Numbered from the stretch's first letter, positions 26,671 to 36,232 are shown. The stretch is DNA of 64,000 bases from Paenibacillus faecis (GCF_008084145.1 NZ_VSDO01000001.1:1723466-1787465); one strand, 5' to 3'. Made by a program: numbers and translations. Notes: generated by a model from the letters alone, not told the origin.

Positions 26671-28251
26671 TTAAGGCGCTGTTTCGAGGAACTGGGCGTC
26701 CGGATTTTTTTCCATGGCCGTGCGCATCGCATATTCGTTCTCGAACAAGGCGACATAGTTCCCCTTCTTGTCTTTGACGAGCGTCGAGTTGATCCGGAAT
26801 TTCGACGGGTCGATCTTATCGGCCACGATCCAGCGCGCAAATTGGAAAGGCATGCGCTGAAGCTGAACGTCCACCCCGTATTCGCCCTTCATCCGGTACT
26901 CGAACACCTCGAACTGCAGCTGCCCCACCACACCGAGCAGAGTATCTTCAAAACCGACGGTGGTGAATACCTGAATCGTCCCCTCTTCGGTCAGTTGGTC
27001 GATCCCTTTTTGATATTGCTTGTGCTTGAGCGCATTTTTCACCGTTACTTTGGCGAAAATCTCCGGCGAGAACGTCGGAAGCTCGTCGAATACAACTTCG
27101 CTGCCCTGGCTGAGCGAATCGCCGATCCGGAAAATCCCCGGGTCAAACAGCCCGATAATATCCCCCGGGTAAGCTTCGCTGACGATATCCCGATCCTGGG
27201 CCAGGAACTGCTGCGGCTGGGACAGCTTAATCTCTTTGCCCGCACGCACGTGCTTGACGGACATGCCGCGTTCGAACTTCCCGGATACGATACGCAAAAA
27301 CGCGATCCGGTCGCGGTGCGCCGGGTTCATATTCGCCTGGATTTTGAAGACATAGCCCGAGAACTTCTCGTTCGTCGGCTCCACAAGTCCGTTCGTGCTG
27401 CGACGAGGTTCCGGTTTCGGGGCAAGCTGCAGAAAGTTCTCGAGGAATGTCTGCACACCGAAATTGTTGACCGCACTGCCGAAGAAGACCGGTGTAAGTT
27501 CGCCGCGCTTCACTTTTTCAAGATCAAACGGATCGCCCGCCACATCAAGCAGCTCGACATCCTGGCACAGTTGGTCATGCAAATATTCGCCGGCCATTTC
27601 ACGAATCACCGGGTCCGTGTAATCCTTCACCTTGGTGACCTGGATGTTCGAGTGATCGTCCCCTTGGAACAGCTCCACTTGATTTTTCATCCGGTCGTAC
27701 ACTCCGCACAGCTCGCGGCCCATGCCGATCGGCCAGTTCATCGGTACGGAGCGGATGCCGAGCACACGCTCGATTTCCTCCATCAACTCAAACGGGTTGC
27801 GGCCTTCGCGGTCCAATTTGTTGATGAAGGTAAAGATCGGGATCCCCCGTTTGGCGCATACCTGAAAAAGCTTGATCGTCTGAGCCTCGACGCCCTTGGC
27901 CACATCGATCAGCATGACCGCGCTGTCCGCGGCCGTTAGGGTGCGGTACGTATCTTCACTGAAGTCCTGGTGACCCGGCGTATCCAAAATATTGATGCGA
28001 TGTCCTTTATAATCAAACTGCATGACGGAAGAGGTAACGGAAATCCCCCGCTGCTTCTCGATTTCCATCCAGTCGCTTGTCGCGTGTTTGCTGGCTTTCC
28101 GCGCTTTGACCGAACCGGCCAGGCGGATGGCGCCCCCAAACAAAAGCAGTTTCTCCGTAAGCGTCGTTTTCCCGGCGTCCGGGTGGGAGATGATCGCAAA
28201 CGTTCTGCGTTTATCCACTTCCTGCTGCAGTTGTTCCAATGCTTTGCTCAT
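26671..28251 (-). CDS. prfC: Peptide chain release factor 3
   Basis: Ribosome-dependent GTPase that removes RF1 or RF2 after termination. The 526-residue protein has the G1 loop SHPDAGKTTLTEKLL, the switch region around KQRGISVTSSVMQF, G3 DTPGHQDF and G4 NKLDREGRNPFELMEEIERVLGI, followed by EF-Tu-like domain 2 and the RF3-specific C-terminus. AGAGG lies nine bases before the ATG at 28251; an in-frame GTG at 28257 is too close. It is monocistronic, with its terminator facing sspI. Confidence 0.96.
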   Translation of the reverse strand: MSKALEQLQQEVDKRRTFAIISHPDAGKTTLTEKLLLFGGAIRLAGSVKARKASKHATSDWMEIEKQRGISVTSSVMQFDYKGHRINILDTPGHQDFSEDTYRTLTAADSAVMLIDVAKGVEAQTIKLFQVCAKRGIPIFTFINKLDREGRNPFELMEEIERVLGIRSVPMNWPIGMGRELCGVYDRMKNQVELFQGDDHSNIQVTKVKDYTDPVIREMAGEYLHDQLCQDVELLDVAGDPFDLEKVKRGELTPVFFGSAVNNFGVQTFLENFLQLAPKPEPRRSTNGLVEPTNEKFSGYVFKIQANMNPAHRDRIAFLRIVSGKFERGMSVKHVRAGKEIKLSQPQQFLAQDRDIVSEAYPGDIIGLFDPGIFRIGDSLSQGSEVVFDELPTFSPEIFAKVTVKNALKHKQYQKGIDQLTEEGTIQVFTTVGFEDTLLGVVGQLQFEVFEYRMKGEYGVDVQLQRMPFQFARWIVADKIDPSKFRINSTLVKDKKGNYVALFENEYAMRTAMEKNPDAQFLETAP

Positions 28252-28399
28252 TCTCACTTTCCTCTCGCTTCTACAAAGTCACGTCTCTTATTGTAACACA
28301 TTTTATCTCAACATACGCCACTTCCCTCGCCCGAATCCCGTTACTTTGTCTTTAAAAAAAATTTCCTGAAACTATCGCTGCAATCAAAGCCACCCGTGC

Positions 28400-28545
28400 G
28401 AACGGGGAGTTTTCTCTAAGGCTATAAGCCTTTATTACCGGCTCGCATCTAAAGGCGCTAGCTTTCACTACGTTCAAGCTACAATGCCATTGCCGCTTTT
28501 GTCTACCCCTGAAGGGGTACGATTATTACTAGTCCCCTAGTGCCC
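28400..28545 (-). other. Structured non-coding segment, possible IS605-type end or RNA
   Basis: On the minus strand, hairpins ACTAG/CTAGT (28529-28542) and TACCCC/GGGGTA (28504-28519) are followed by paired stretches such as AGGCTTATAGCCT and CCCCGTTCGCACGGG. No protein frame is present. Adjacent hairpins ending in a GC-rich stem recall the right end of IS200/IS605 elements, where the TnpB guide RNA lies. That is a resemblance only. Confidence 0.3.
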
Positions 28546-28548
28546 CTT

Positions 28549-28787
28549 CAGACAACCTTGATAACATAAAATTCCTGCATATCTGCATGCTTTTTTCCTG
28601 TTTGGACTCAAAATTTCTAAATACCTGCAAATCTGCAGGAATTTTTGACGAAACCGGCTCGTTTCTCTACAATTCTGGAAATTCCTGCAGATTTGCATCT
28701 TTTTTCGCATTCCCTTGGGAATCGGCTTAAATACCTGCAGATTTGCATCTTTTTGGAGTTGGAAGCTTGGAAGCACACTAGGCACCT
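28549..28787 (+). repeat. Dispersed composite repeat, copy 3
   Basis: Starts CAGACAACCTTGATAACATA and ends at TTGGAGTTGG and GGCACC. It contains four CCTGCA sub-units, most followed by T-runs, and the shared GACGAAACCGGCTCGTTTCT segment. It has the same orientation and full sub-unit number as copy 1. Confidence 0.85.
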
Positions 28788-28980
28788 CTTTGTATGTGAC
28801 ATATCCCTTCAATTAGCCATTAAGCCACCTTTTCCTCTCGTTATCCATAGTAGCTTGAACACTCCTATATAACGACCCCATCAGGTGGTTCTTTGCTATC
28901 AGCAGCGGGCCCCCACACCCCACTCGCATAGCAGGTGGTTTCGCGAACTTCGCGAGCTCAACCGGCTAAAGCCTCAAACA

Positions 28981-29017
28981 AAAAGCCGCCCCCAAGCTTA
29001 TCGCTCGAAGACGGCTC
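28981..29017 (-). terminator. Terminator of zwf
   Basis: On the minus strand AGCCGTC pairs with GGGCGGCT (one G-T pair), followed by TTTTGTTTG, 24 bases after the stop codon. Confidence 0.75.
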
Positions 29018-29040
29018 GTACACATCTATAGCTAATCTTC

Positions 29041-30588
29041 CTAAGGTCTAACCCAGACGACGTTGTCCTCTTCCTGACCGTTGACCGGCCACCAGTGGAA
29101 CCCGTCTTTGGCCAGCAGCTCATCGGCTTCCTTCGGCCCCCAGGAGCCGGCAGGATATTTGCTGATGTCGGCCGGATTTTGCGCCCAAGCGGAAGCGATC
29201 CGATCGACGAAAGCCCAGGCCGTCGCCACTTCATCCCAGCGGGTAAAGTAAGTGGAATCCCCGTTAGCCGCGTCATGGATCAAGCGTTCGTAAGCTTCCG
29301 GCGAGTTGATGCCGACCTGGCAGCTTTGGCAAAATTCCATGGCGAGCGGTTCGATCTTGGAATCCGACCCCGGCTTCTTCGCGTTGATCTTGATGTAGAT
29401 GCCTTCCATCGGATTTACGCGGATGACCAGCAGGTTCGGTTCGAGGTTATGCTTCTGTCCGAGATACACATTCGTCGGCATTTGCTTGAACTCGACCACA
29501 ACCTCCGTCGTTTTGACCGGAAGGCGTTTCCCGGTACGGATGTAGAACGGAACGCCCGCCCAACGGAAGTTATCGACGAATACTTTGGCCGCAAAATAGG
29601 TTTCCGTATTCGAATTCGGGTCCACCTTGTCCTCTTGGCGATACCCCGGCAGCTTCTTGCCGCCCGCTTCGCCTTCCGTGTACTGCCCGCGGACGACGTT
29701 CTCCTTCACTTCCTGAGCCGAACCGTACGGCCGTAAGGAACGGAGCACCTTCACCTTCTCGTCCCGGATATCTTCCGGGAACAAACGGCTTGGCGGTTCC
29801 ATGGCGATCATCGTCAGCATCTGCAGCATATGGTTCTGGCCCATATCCCGCAAAGCGCCGGAGTGGTCGTAATATCCGCCGCGCTCCTCGACGCCGACCG
29901 TTTCGCTCAGCGTGATTTGCACGTTGGAGATGTGCTTGTTGTTCCAAAGCGGTTCAAAGAACGCGTTCGCAAAGCGGATCACTTCGATATTCTGAACCAT
30001 CTCTTTGCCGAGATAGTGGTCGATCCGATAGATTTCCTCTTCCTTAAAGACCTGGTTCAGCTCTTCATTCAGCTTCTGTGCGGAGAGCAGATCATAGCCG
30101 AACGGCTTCTCGATGACCAGACGATGCCAGCCGCCGCTGTTCAGCATGCCGCCTTTCTGCAGGTTAAAGGATACGCTGCCGAACAGCTCGGGGGCAAGCG
30201 CAAGGTAGAACAGCCGATTGCCCGGAATGCTAAAGCGCGACTCGACCGTCTCCGTGAGTTCCCGAAGTTCATGGTACCCATCGATATTGTTGATATCCAG
30301 CGATTTGTAGGAAAAGTGCTCGGCAAACTGCGCCCAAGCGGCCTCATCCTTTACTTTATAGCGACAAAACTCCTGAATGGAGCGATGGACGTCGTCACGG
30401 AATTCTTCTTGTGTGCGCGGCCGGCGCGCTACGCCGATTACCGCGAAATCCTCCGCCAGTTTTCCTTCGCGATATAACGAATATATGGCAGGGAAGAGCT
30501 TACGGCGTGCCAAATCTCCGGTTGCCCCAAAAATAAAAAATACCGCTCCAGGTGTTTGCAGTGATTCTAAATTTTCAAATTCAGCCAT
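29041..30588 (-). CDS. zwf: Glucose-6-phosphate 1-dehydrogenase
   Basis: Oxidises glucose 6-phosphate to 6-phosphogluconolactone with NADP, opening the oxidative pentose phosphate pathway. The 515-residue protein has the dinucleotide-binding GATGDLARRKLFPAIY near the N-terminus, the substrate and catalytic motif RIDHYLGKE, and the C-terminal FYIRTGKRLPVKTTEVVVEFK. GAGGAG lies just before the ATG. No gnd or pgl gene is adjacent; the gene appears monocistronic. Confidence 0.97.
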   Translation of the reverse strand: MAEFENLESLQTPGAVFFIFGATGDLARRKLFPAIYSLYREGKLAEDFAVIGVARRPRTQEEFRDDVHRSIQEFCRYKVKDEAAWAQFAEHFSYKSLDINNIDGYHELRELTETVESRFSIPGNRLFYLALAPELFGSVSFNLQKGGMLNSGGWHRLVIEKPFGYDLLSAQKLNEELNQVFKEEEIYRIDHYLGKEMVQNIEVIRFANAFFEPLWNNKHISNVQITLSETVGVEERGGYYDHSGALRDMGQNHMLQMLTMIAMEPPSRLFPEDIRDEKVKVLRSLRPYGSAQEVKENVVRGQYTEGEAGGKKLPGYRQEDKVDPNSNTETYFAAKVFVDNFRWAGVPFYIRTGKRLPVKTTEVVVEFKQMPTNVYLGQKHNLEPNLLVIRVNPMEGIYIKINAKKPGSDSKIEPLAMEFCQSCQVGINSPEAYERLIHDAANGDSTYFTRWDEVATAWAFVDRIASAWAQNPADISKYPAGSWGPKEADELLAKDGFHWWPVNGQEEDNVVWVRP

Positions 30589-30783
30589 GGCTCCTCATTT
30601 CTTTCTATGTAATATAGTGAATATTTATTCAAATTCCAACCAATGATATGAATTTACACGGCATCACTGGATGTGATGTAATTTTAGCATATTCCTAAAA
30701 ATGATGCCATCATATTCATACCAAAAATGCTCTGCTTTTCTGAAAATTCATTTAACTTTTATCTAATATTTATTTTTGTCTCA

Positions 30784-31632
30784 TTAATATTCAACTGTCA
30801 ATAACGGCGAGCCGAGCGAAATCTCCTCCCGGCCGGTCAGGTCGTTTCGATGAACCGCCATCTGCAATGAAACCTGATGGCCGCCGCTTGCGACGGAAAT
30901 TGCCATGTCCGGAACGGTGTACGAGCGGCTGATCGTCCCTGCGTCCTCATAATCTTCCACTGCCGTTAAATTTAATGCATGCCAGTTCCCTTTTTCCAGG
31001 ATGGAGAGACTCCGGTGAAGCGGTGATTGCACCGCTTGTTCCGCAGAAGCCTGTCCTGCCGCCTCCGGGTTGAGTTCCCCCTGCAAGGCGCCATTCCATT
31101 GGATACGGACGCCTTCATCCGCCAACGATTCCCCGCTCAACGCGATCCGTTCCTTCATCCCTCGAACAGCCTCAGCCCCCTGGCCCTCCATACGCAGCAC
31201 GACATAATAACTCTCGTCTTCCCCGGGGAACTTCGTTAACGTCAAGCTGGAAGCGATCGCTTCCGCGTCGCCCGATGCCCGGTAAACGGTCCGGCCCTGC
31301 ACCCGCTCTTCCCGGATTCCGCTCAAGCCCAGCCGGGAAGCCAGGGCGCCCGCCGCTTCCTCCGGGGACAGCAGGGTCGGCCACGCCCCCTGCCACTTTG
31401 CCGTCCCTTGGAGATCTTCCCGCACGGCCCCTGCGGCCAGTCCCATCAATTGCTCCCATTGAGCCGCGGCCGCGGCGGGAGAATGCTTGTCTCCCATCGC
31501 ATGATCGGTAACCGCAGGAACCGCCGATGATTCGCCGCGCCCGAGAAAACCGGCGATGATTAGAACCAGCACCAGGGCGCATCCCGCCATCCCCATCATT
31601 CTGTTGTTCTTCAATCCGCCCGGCTTCCGCAT
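30784..31632 (-). CDS. YwmB-like protein with N-terminal membrane anchor
   Basis: A 282-residue protein of unknown function. One hydrophobic helix (about 13-30, MGMAGCALVLVLIIAGFLG) suggests a membrane-anchored or secreted protein, with a low-complexity Ala-rich stretch after it. The C-terminal 80 residues, ending HQVSLQMAVHRNDLTG and EEISLGSPLLTVEY, resemble the YwmB (DUF1779) family of Bacillales. The resemblance was judged by eye. It stands alone between liaR and zwf, with a terminator separating it from liaR. Confidence 0.6.
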   Translation of the reverse strand: MRKPGGLKNNRMMGMAGCALVLVLIIAGFLGRGESSAVPAVTDHAMGDKHSPAAAAAQWEQLMGLAAGAVREDLQGTAKWQGAWPTLLSPEEAAGALASRLGLSGIREERVQGRTVYRASGDAEAIASSLTLTKFPGEDESYYVVLRMEGQGAEAVRGMKERIALSGESLADEGVRIQWNGALQGELNPEAAGQASAEQAVQSPLHRSLSILEKGNWHALNLTAVEDYEDAGTISRSYTVPDMAISVASGGHQVSLQMAVHRNDLTGREEISLGSPLLTVEY

Positions 31633-31733
31633 CGAAATTCCCTCCGCTAATCTAGTAATCTATCATTAGCTTCAGAATGCCCCGCCGGCGGCCGATATAT
31701 ACGTTCGTTTCTCAGTTGACACAACAACAAAAC

Positions 31734-31767
31734 AAAAAAGCGGACCCCTTCCTTCTAGGTCCGCTTT
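31734..31767 (-). terminator. Terminator of the liaFSR operon
   Basis: Stem AAAGCGGACC / GGTCCGCTTT, followed on the minus strand by TTTG, 5 bases after the liaR stop. Confidence 0.85.
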
Positions 31768-31771
31768 CCAT

Positions 31772-32407
31772 TCATTCGGCCAGGCCGTTCTTGTAGGCGT
31801 AAATCGCCGCCTGCGTGCGGTCTTCCACGCCCAGCTTGGCCAGAATGTTCGTAACATGGAACTTCACCGTCTTGATGCCGATAATCAGATCATCGGCGAT
31901 ATCCTGATTCGATTTCCCTTGAGCCAGAAGACGAAGCACATCCATTTCCCGCTCGGTTAACTCTTCATGAGCCGGCGTCTCCGCTTTCGGCTGGCGGAAA
32001 CGGTTCATCATCTTGGAAGCCACCTGGGATTCCAGGACGGATTGTCCCCGGACCGCGGCGCGGATCGCCTCCGCGATTTCGGAGGCGCGTGAAGTTTTGA
32101 GCAGGTAGCTGAAGGCCCCCGCTTCAATGACGGGATACATCTTCTCGTCGTCCAGGTAACTGGTCAGCACGATGACTTTGCAATCGGGATAGAGTTTCAG
32201 CAGTTGACGCGTCGTTTCGATGCCGTCCATTCCTTCCATTACCAGATCCATCAGGACGACATCCGGCTTGTATTCCTGGGCCAGGCGGATGCCCTCTACC
32301 CCGCTGCTGGCTTCCCCTACGACTTCGATGCCGTCTTCGGTGCCGAGCACGGCGGCCAACCCGATCCGGACCATCTCGTGGTCATCCACCAGCAGTACTT
32401 TAATCAT
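31772..32407 (-). CDS. liaR: LiaR response regulator
   Basis: NarL/FixJ-type response regulator of 211 residues. The receiver domain has VDDHEMVR, the phosphoacceptor Asp in PDVVLMDLVMEGMDG, and YLLKTS. The C-terminal LuxR helix-turn-helix reads LTEREMDVLRLLAQGKSNQDI and KTVKFHVTNILAKLGVEDRTQA. I start it at the ATG at 32407, eight bases inside the liaS end, with AGAGG upstream; this indicates coupled translation. In Bacillus subtilis LiaR activates liaI-liaH under cell-wall antibiotic stress, and the same targets lie upstream here. Confidence 0.9.
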   Translation of the reverse strand: MIKVLLVDDHEMVRIGLAAVLGTEDGIEVVGEASSGVEGIRLAQEYKPDVVLMDLVMEGMDGIETTRQLLKLYPDCKVIVLTSYLDDEKMYPVIEAGAFSYLLKTSRASEIAEAIRAAVRGQSVLESQVASKMMNRFRQPKAETPAHEELTEREMDVLRLLAQGKSNQDIADDLIIGIKTVKFHVTNILAKLGVEDRTQAAIYAYKNGLAE

Positions 32408-33485
32408 CTTGTCCTCTTCCATCTCCATGATGATTCTCACCTCCGAATTCCTCAATCAATAACGGTACCGTAATTTCTATGCGCGTCCCTTTGCCGGGAG
32501 CGGTAATGAACTGGATGGACCCGCCGATCTCGCCGACCCGTTCCTGCATGGTCGACAATCCATAGGAAGCCTGTTTCTTCTCGTCCAGTTGGAAGCCGAT
32601 GCCGTTGTCTCGCAGCGTAACCTTGACCGCGTCGCCTTTCCGGTGAATACGGATTTCCATCTTATCGGCTTTGGCATGCCGGAGCGTATTGGACATGGCC
32701 TCCTGGATAATCCGGAACAGGTGGTTTTCGATCCCCTTCCCGAGATTCAACTCCTCGTCCATTTCCAGCGAGAGGTCCATCGGCACTTTCGTTTTCAACT
32801 CTCTGACGAGTTCCTTCAGGCCTTGAGACAGTTCCTTGCCTTCCAGATACACCGGACGCAAGTGCAGGAGCAAGGCCCTCATCTCCGATTGGGCGACCGA
32901 TGCCATCTCCTCGATCAGTTCCACCTGGCGCTGCGCCTTGTCAAAATCCTTTTCCAGCGTCCTTCCGACCGCCGTGGCCGTCATGGAGATCGCAAACAGC
33001 TGCTGGGACACCGCATCGTGCAGTTCACGGGCCAGCCGCTGTCTCTCCTCCACGATCGCCGATATCCGGGCCTGCTCCGCCAGCTGCGCATTATGGGTCG
33101 ATAGACGCTGCAGCGAGCTGACCTGCTCCTCCCAGCGTTTACCGATCCGCTCCAGTTGCTCGCCCAGGCCGCCGATCTCGTCGTCGCCCAGTTTGGGGAC
33201 GGTCCCGGTCTGATTGCCTTTCTCCCATTGCAGCAGCGCGTCCCGCAGCAAGTCCAGCTTACGCTTCTGCCGGTAGCCCTGCAAAAAGCCGAAAGCCGCA
33301 CCGATGCTCAGCAGCAGGGTAAGCAGCGTCAAGCCCGCGCTGATTCCCGTCTTCCAATTCGTGGAGGGTTCGACATATCCATATGTATAAAGCGTATATA
33401 CGATGACGGCCAACAAAACAAAACATAGAAGGATCCCCTCCCGCATACTGCGGGAGACCATGTTCCGCGGCTTTCTGTTCCTCAT
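32400..33485 (-). CDS. liaS: LiaS sensor histidine kinase
   Basis: Sensor kinase of 361 residues. Two membrane helices (about 15-35 and 48-68) enclose only a short external loop, the intramembrane-sensing layout. HAMP-like and coiled-coil segments follow, then HisKA_3 with ARELHDAVSQQLFAISM holding the phosphorylated His, and a HATPase domain with RDNGIGF and YGLSTMQERVGEIGG. AGGAGG lies 11 bases before the ATG. It overlaps liaR by 8 bases and follows liaF by 19. LiaF probably holds it inactive until the envelope is damaged. Confidence 0.92.
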   Translation of the reverse strand: MRNRKPRNMVSRSMREGILLCFVLLAVIVYTLYTYGYVEPSTNWKTGISAGLTLLTLLLSIGAAFGFLQGYRQKRKLDLLRDALLQWEKGNQTGTVPKLGDDEIGGLGEQLERIGKRWEEQVSSLQRLSTHNAQLAEQARISAIVEERQRLARELHDAVSQQLFAISMTATAVGRTLEKDFDKAQRQVELIEEMASVAQSEMRALLLHLRPVYLEGKELSQGLKELVRELKTKVPMDLSLEMDEELNLGKGIENHLFRIIQEAMSNTLRHAKADKMEIRIHRKGDAVKVTLRDNGIGFQLDEKKQASYGLSTMQERVGEIGGSIQFITAPGKGTRIEITVPLLIEEFGGENHHGDGRGQDD

Positions 33486-33504
33486 GCGAAGGCGATCCTC
33501 CTCT

Positions 33505-34155
33505 CTAAATTAATCGTATATCAACATCTCCGACCAGATAGGAAATGATTATTTTCACCTTATGTTCGCGTTCCTCATAATTCGGCGATTTCCAGTACAA
33601 CCGGTTCAGCATTCCCGTCTCCCGGTCCAGGCTGAAATCAATTTGCCCGAACAGGACGAACGCTTCGATCTCAACGCCGTAATCCTCCGAAACCGCCAGG
33701 TCGATATCCCCTACGACGCCTTGGAACATCAAGATACTGTCAGGCCCCTCCGAGATGGCCAGCGACATATCGATATCGATCTCTCCAAGCACATGCCACA
33801 TGCTCGTATTTCTCAGCGTCCAGGGATCGCGGTCCCAGTGAATGCTGGAAGTGATGCTTTGCTTTTGCATATAACCGCCTTGCGGCTGGGTTTTGCGAAC
33901 TTTCGCATAATAGAGGCCCAGCGAAACCATCAGGATCGCCACGACCAGCATAAAGTGGTCCAGCAGGATCAGCCCTCCGCCCACGGCTAGCAAAATGTAC
34001 CCGGTGCGGACCTCTTCCCCCTGGCGAATTTTATAAATGCCGTAACCCAAAAGAAAGAGGGCGACAATGGTAAAAAAACTCAGCCATTTGCCAAAAATCA
34101 TCAATACGCCAAGTCCGATCAACCCGATGGCCAAGAACCTTTTCTTTGTGTCCAT
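33505..34155 (-). CDS. liaF: LiaF-like inhibitor of LiaRS
   Basis: Membrane protein of 216 residues with about four N-terminal helices (8-85) and a soluble C-terminal domain (about 100-216), which has LGEIDIDMSLA, VVGDIDLAVSEDYGVEIEAF and YLVGDVDIRLI, the repeating strand pattern of LiaF/VraT. In Bacillus subtilis LiaF keeps the kinase LiaS inactive without stress. AGGAGG lies about 7 bases before the ATG. It is first in liaFSR, separated from liaH by a 111-base gap holding a strong hairpin. Confidence 0.9.
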   Translation of the reverse strand: MDTKKRFLAIGLIGLGVLMIFGKWLSFFTIVALFLLGYGIYKIRQGEEVRTGYILLAVGGGLILLDHFMLVVAILMVSLGLYYAKVRKTQPQGGYMQKQSITSSIHWDRDPWTLRNTSMWHVLGEIDIDMSLAISEGPDSILMFQGVVGDIDLAVSEDYGVEIEAFVLFGQIDFSLDRETGMLNRLYWKSPNYEEREHKVKIIISYLVGDVDIRLI

Positions 34156-34184
34156 GCCGCACCTCCTGCCGGTTCATAAGTCGG

Positions 34185-34223
34185 AAAAGCCATAACGGTA
34201 TGGATTCCATACCGCATGGCTTT
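34185..34223 (-). terminator. Intercistronic terminator between liaH and liaF
   Basis: Long stem: AAAGCCAT and GGTATGG on one arm, CATACC and ATGGCTTT on the other, then TTCC on the minus strand. It resembles the partial terminator after liaH in Bacillus subtilis, which lets most transcripts stop before the regulators. Confidence 0.75.
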
Positions 34224-34266
34224 ACCCTGTCTAGCATACCACATTGTCCCATGGACTGTGTAGCTG

Positions 34267-34968
34267 TTATTCCACGCTTTCTTCGCGCTTTTCGGAAGGA
34301 TTCAGCTTGGCTTTCAACGCCTCCAGTTGAGCGTCCACTTTCAACTGTTTCTCGGCGTCAGCCGGGCTGATGTAGGACGAGGAAGACGTTCCGCGGTAAA
34401 CAACGCCGGCCACTTCGGCTTCCGCCTCCATCTGCATGATTTTTTCCTCCATACGGTGGAATCCGAGCGACGCGTTGCCGCTTTCGATCGAATGCAGGCT
34501 GCTGATTTGCGACATTTGTTTTCTGGCCTTCGCCATTTGCGCACGGCTTACCAGCTCATTCCGTTTGTTGCGCAGTTTGTAGAACTCATCCTTCATTTCA
34601 TGGAGCTGCTGCTTCAATTCGTTAGCCTGCGCTTCGGATTGGGCGTGCAGTTCGCTGAATTCGGAATGCTTTTGATCGTAGTGGATCTTTTCTTCCAACA
34701 GCTTGCGCGCCACTTCTTCCTGACCGTTGCGGAGCGCCACTTCGGCTTGCGCTTCTCTTTGGGCGGAGATACGAACCGCCTCGTCCAGGCGCTGCTTCAT
34801 TCTGCGCTCGTTGGCCATTTGTTTCGCTACCGTTACCTCGGCGTCACGGATTTCGGCCTCCATGTCGCGCAGATATTGGTTCAACATCACAATCGGGTCT
34901 TCCACCTTATCCAGCAAATCATTTACCGACGCTTTCGTAATATCTTTAATTCTTTTGAATACTCCCAT
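34267..34968 (-). CDS. liaH: PspA/LiaH-like membrane-protective protein
   Basis: PspA/IM30 family protein of 233 residues, nearly all coiled-coil helix. The N-terminus [24 protein letters not shown] is amphipathic and should bind membranes; residues 30-190 form the long ESCRT-III-like hairpin. Such proteins assemble on damaged membrane and limit proton leakage. It follows pspC by 3 bases. The LiaH name reflects its position just before liaFSR; a second PspA copy lies two genes upstream. Confidence 0.9.
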   Translation of the reverse strand: MGVFKRIKDITKASVNDLLDKVEDPIVMLNQYLRDMEAEIRDAEVTVAKQMANERRMKQRLDEAVRISAQREAQAEVALRNGQEEVARKLLEEKIHYDQKHSEFSELHAQSEAQANELKQQLHEMKDEFYKLRNKRNELVSRAQMAKARKQMSQISSLHSIESGNASLGFHRMEEKIMQMEAEAEVAGVVYRGTSSSSYISPADAEKQLKVDAQLEALKAKLNPSEKREESVE

Positions 34969-34971
34969 TGT

Positions 34972-35490
34972 TTACACTTCTCCCTTCTCATATTTAGACA
35001 GTTTGTTTCGCAGTTCTTCCAGTTCTTTCTTCATCGCTTTCTTCTCGATATCTTCCATCATGGAATCCAGATTCGAGGCCTCTCCGCCGCCGAACCCGTT
35101 CATTCCGGCATTGCTGTAAGGTTGGTTCGCCTGGTAAGGGTTGCTTGCAAACGGCGGTTGATTCGGCGGCCGACGCGAACCGTAGCCATAACCCGGGTTC
35201 CCCGGATTGCCGGGATTCCCCATATGGCCCGGGCCGAAACCTCCATATCCGCCGGCTCCTCCGTTCCCCTGCCAACCCTGATTGAAATAGGGATCGAACG
35301 GTTCATAAGGCTCTTTGGAGATCACCAAAGAGGCGATTAAGTATATAAAGATGGTCGTTCCGCCCGTAAAGGGCACGCTGATGATCGTCAGGATCCGAAG
35401 CGCCGTGGAACTGATTCCGAAGGATTCGCCCAGCCCGCCAAGCAGGCCGCTAACCCATCTATCCCGTCTTGAGCGGTAAATTCTACCCAT
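34972..35490 (-). CDS. PspC-domain membrane protein
   Basis: A 172-residue protein. The PspC domain (about 1-60, YRSRRDRWVSGLLGGLGESFGISSTALRI, then a membrane helix) is followed by a Gly/Asn/Pro-rich linker (about 75-130, repeating GNPGNPGNPG) and a C-terminal coiled coil (about 138-170). PspC domains interact with PspA-type proteins at the membrane. It sits between the two PspA-family genes with gaps of 5 and 3 bases, so all three are surely cotranscribed. The coiled-coil tail could bind either PspA protein. Confidence 0.88.
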   Translation of the reverse strand: MGRIYRSRRDRWVSGLLGGLGESFGISSTALRILTIISVPFTGGTTIFIYLIASLVISKEPYEPFDPYFNQGWQGNGGAGGYGGFGPGHMGNPGNPGNPGYGYGSRRPPNQPPFASNPYQANQPYSNAGMNGFGGGEASNLDSMMEDIEKKAMKKELEELRNKLSKYEKGEV

Positions 35491-35495
35491 TCGCG

Positions 35496-36170
35496 TTACT
35501 CCTCCCCTTTGTTATTCAGCTTCTGCTTCAAACGGGAGAGCTCCTGTTCCAGTGTCGATTGGATAACCGATCCGGCCTGGTTCACAAAATCCTGCCCCGC
35601 CTTCCGCAGATCGCGCAAGCTGCGAGCCTCCCACTCCATATCGGAAACCCGGTCCTCCAAACGGTTGAACATCTTCGGCACATCCTGCATGCCGTATCCG
35701 CTCATCCGCTGATTCATCCGCTGCTGCAGCCGCAGCGTTTCCATTCTGGCATAGTAATACTGCCGCTTGCTGTAGACGACCTGATACTCGGTCTTCAGCT
35801 CATGAAGCTGATTTTCCAACTCTTGCAACGATTCCAGGCTTTGTGTATAGAGCTCGGAATATTGTTCAATTTTCTCGTCATAAAGCATCTTCTCTTGCAA
35901 CGCCAGCTTGGCGAGATGTTCTTCTCCGGCTTTCAGAGCGAGGAGCGCTTGCTCTTCGCGTTTGTTCCGCATCGTTGTTGCCTGATCGACCTGATGTTTC
36001 AATTGCTTGGTGTGACCGGCATATTGATGATGCAGTTTCTCGGCCTCGGCAATTTCCTGGCGGGTTTCAATCAGAAACTGATCGATCAGCCGCACCGGAT
36101 CCTGAGATTGCTCCAGCCGTTCATTTAATGTTGCGACGGTGATATCGCGTACTCGGCGAAATACACTCAT
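35496..36170 (-). CDS. Second PspA/IM30-family protein
   Basis: PspA-family protein of 224 residues with the amphipathic N-terminus SVFRRVRDITVATLNERLEQSQDPVRLIDQFL and long coiled-coil helices to about residue 190. It differs from the other copy at 34267-34968 through most of its length, so it is an old paralogue rather than a fresh duplicate. It lies second in the operon, 62 bases after the small membrane protein and 5 bases before pspC. Mixed filaments with the second copy are possible. Confidence 0.88.
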   Translation of the reverse strand: MSVFRRVRDITVATLNERLEQSQDPVRLIDQFLIETRQEIAEAEKLHHQYAGHTKQLKHQVDQATTMRNKREEQALLALKAGEEHLAKLALQEKMLYDEKIEQYSELYTQSLESLQELENQLHELKTEYQVVYSKRQYYYARMETLRLQQRMNQRMSGYGMQDVPKMFNRLEDRVSDMEWEARSLRDLRKAGQDFVNQAGSVIQSTLEQELSRLKQKLNNKGEE

Positions 36171-36232
36171 GACTTCCTATCCCTCCTACACCTTTCGGTC
36201 ATTCTTATTTCAATAAAGTGTCTCCATCTATA

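Larger units (their letters stand above)
28252..29040. other. Gene-free region with hairpins and repeat copy 3
   Basis: No supported gene. Bases 28400-28545 hold several strong short hairpins, 28549-28787 holds repeat copy 3, and 28981-29017 the zwf terminator. Bases 28790-28980 show nothing I can name. Confidence 0.6.
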
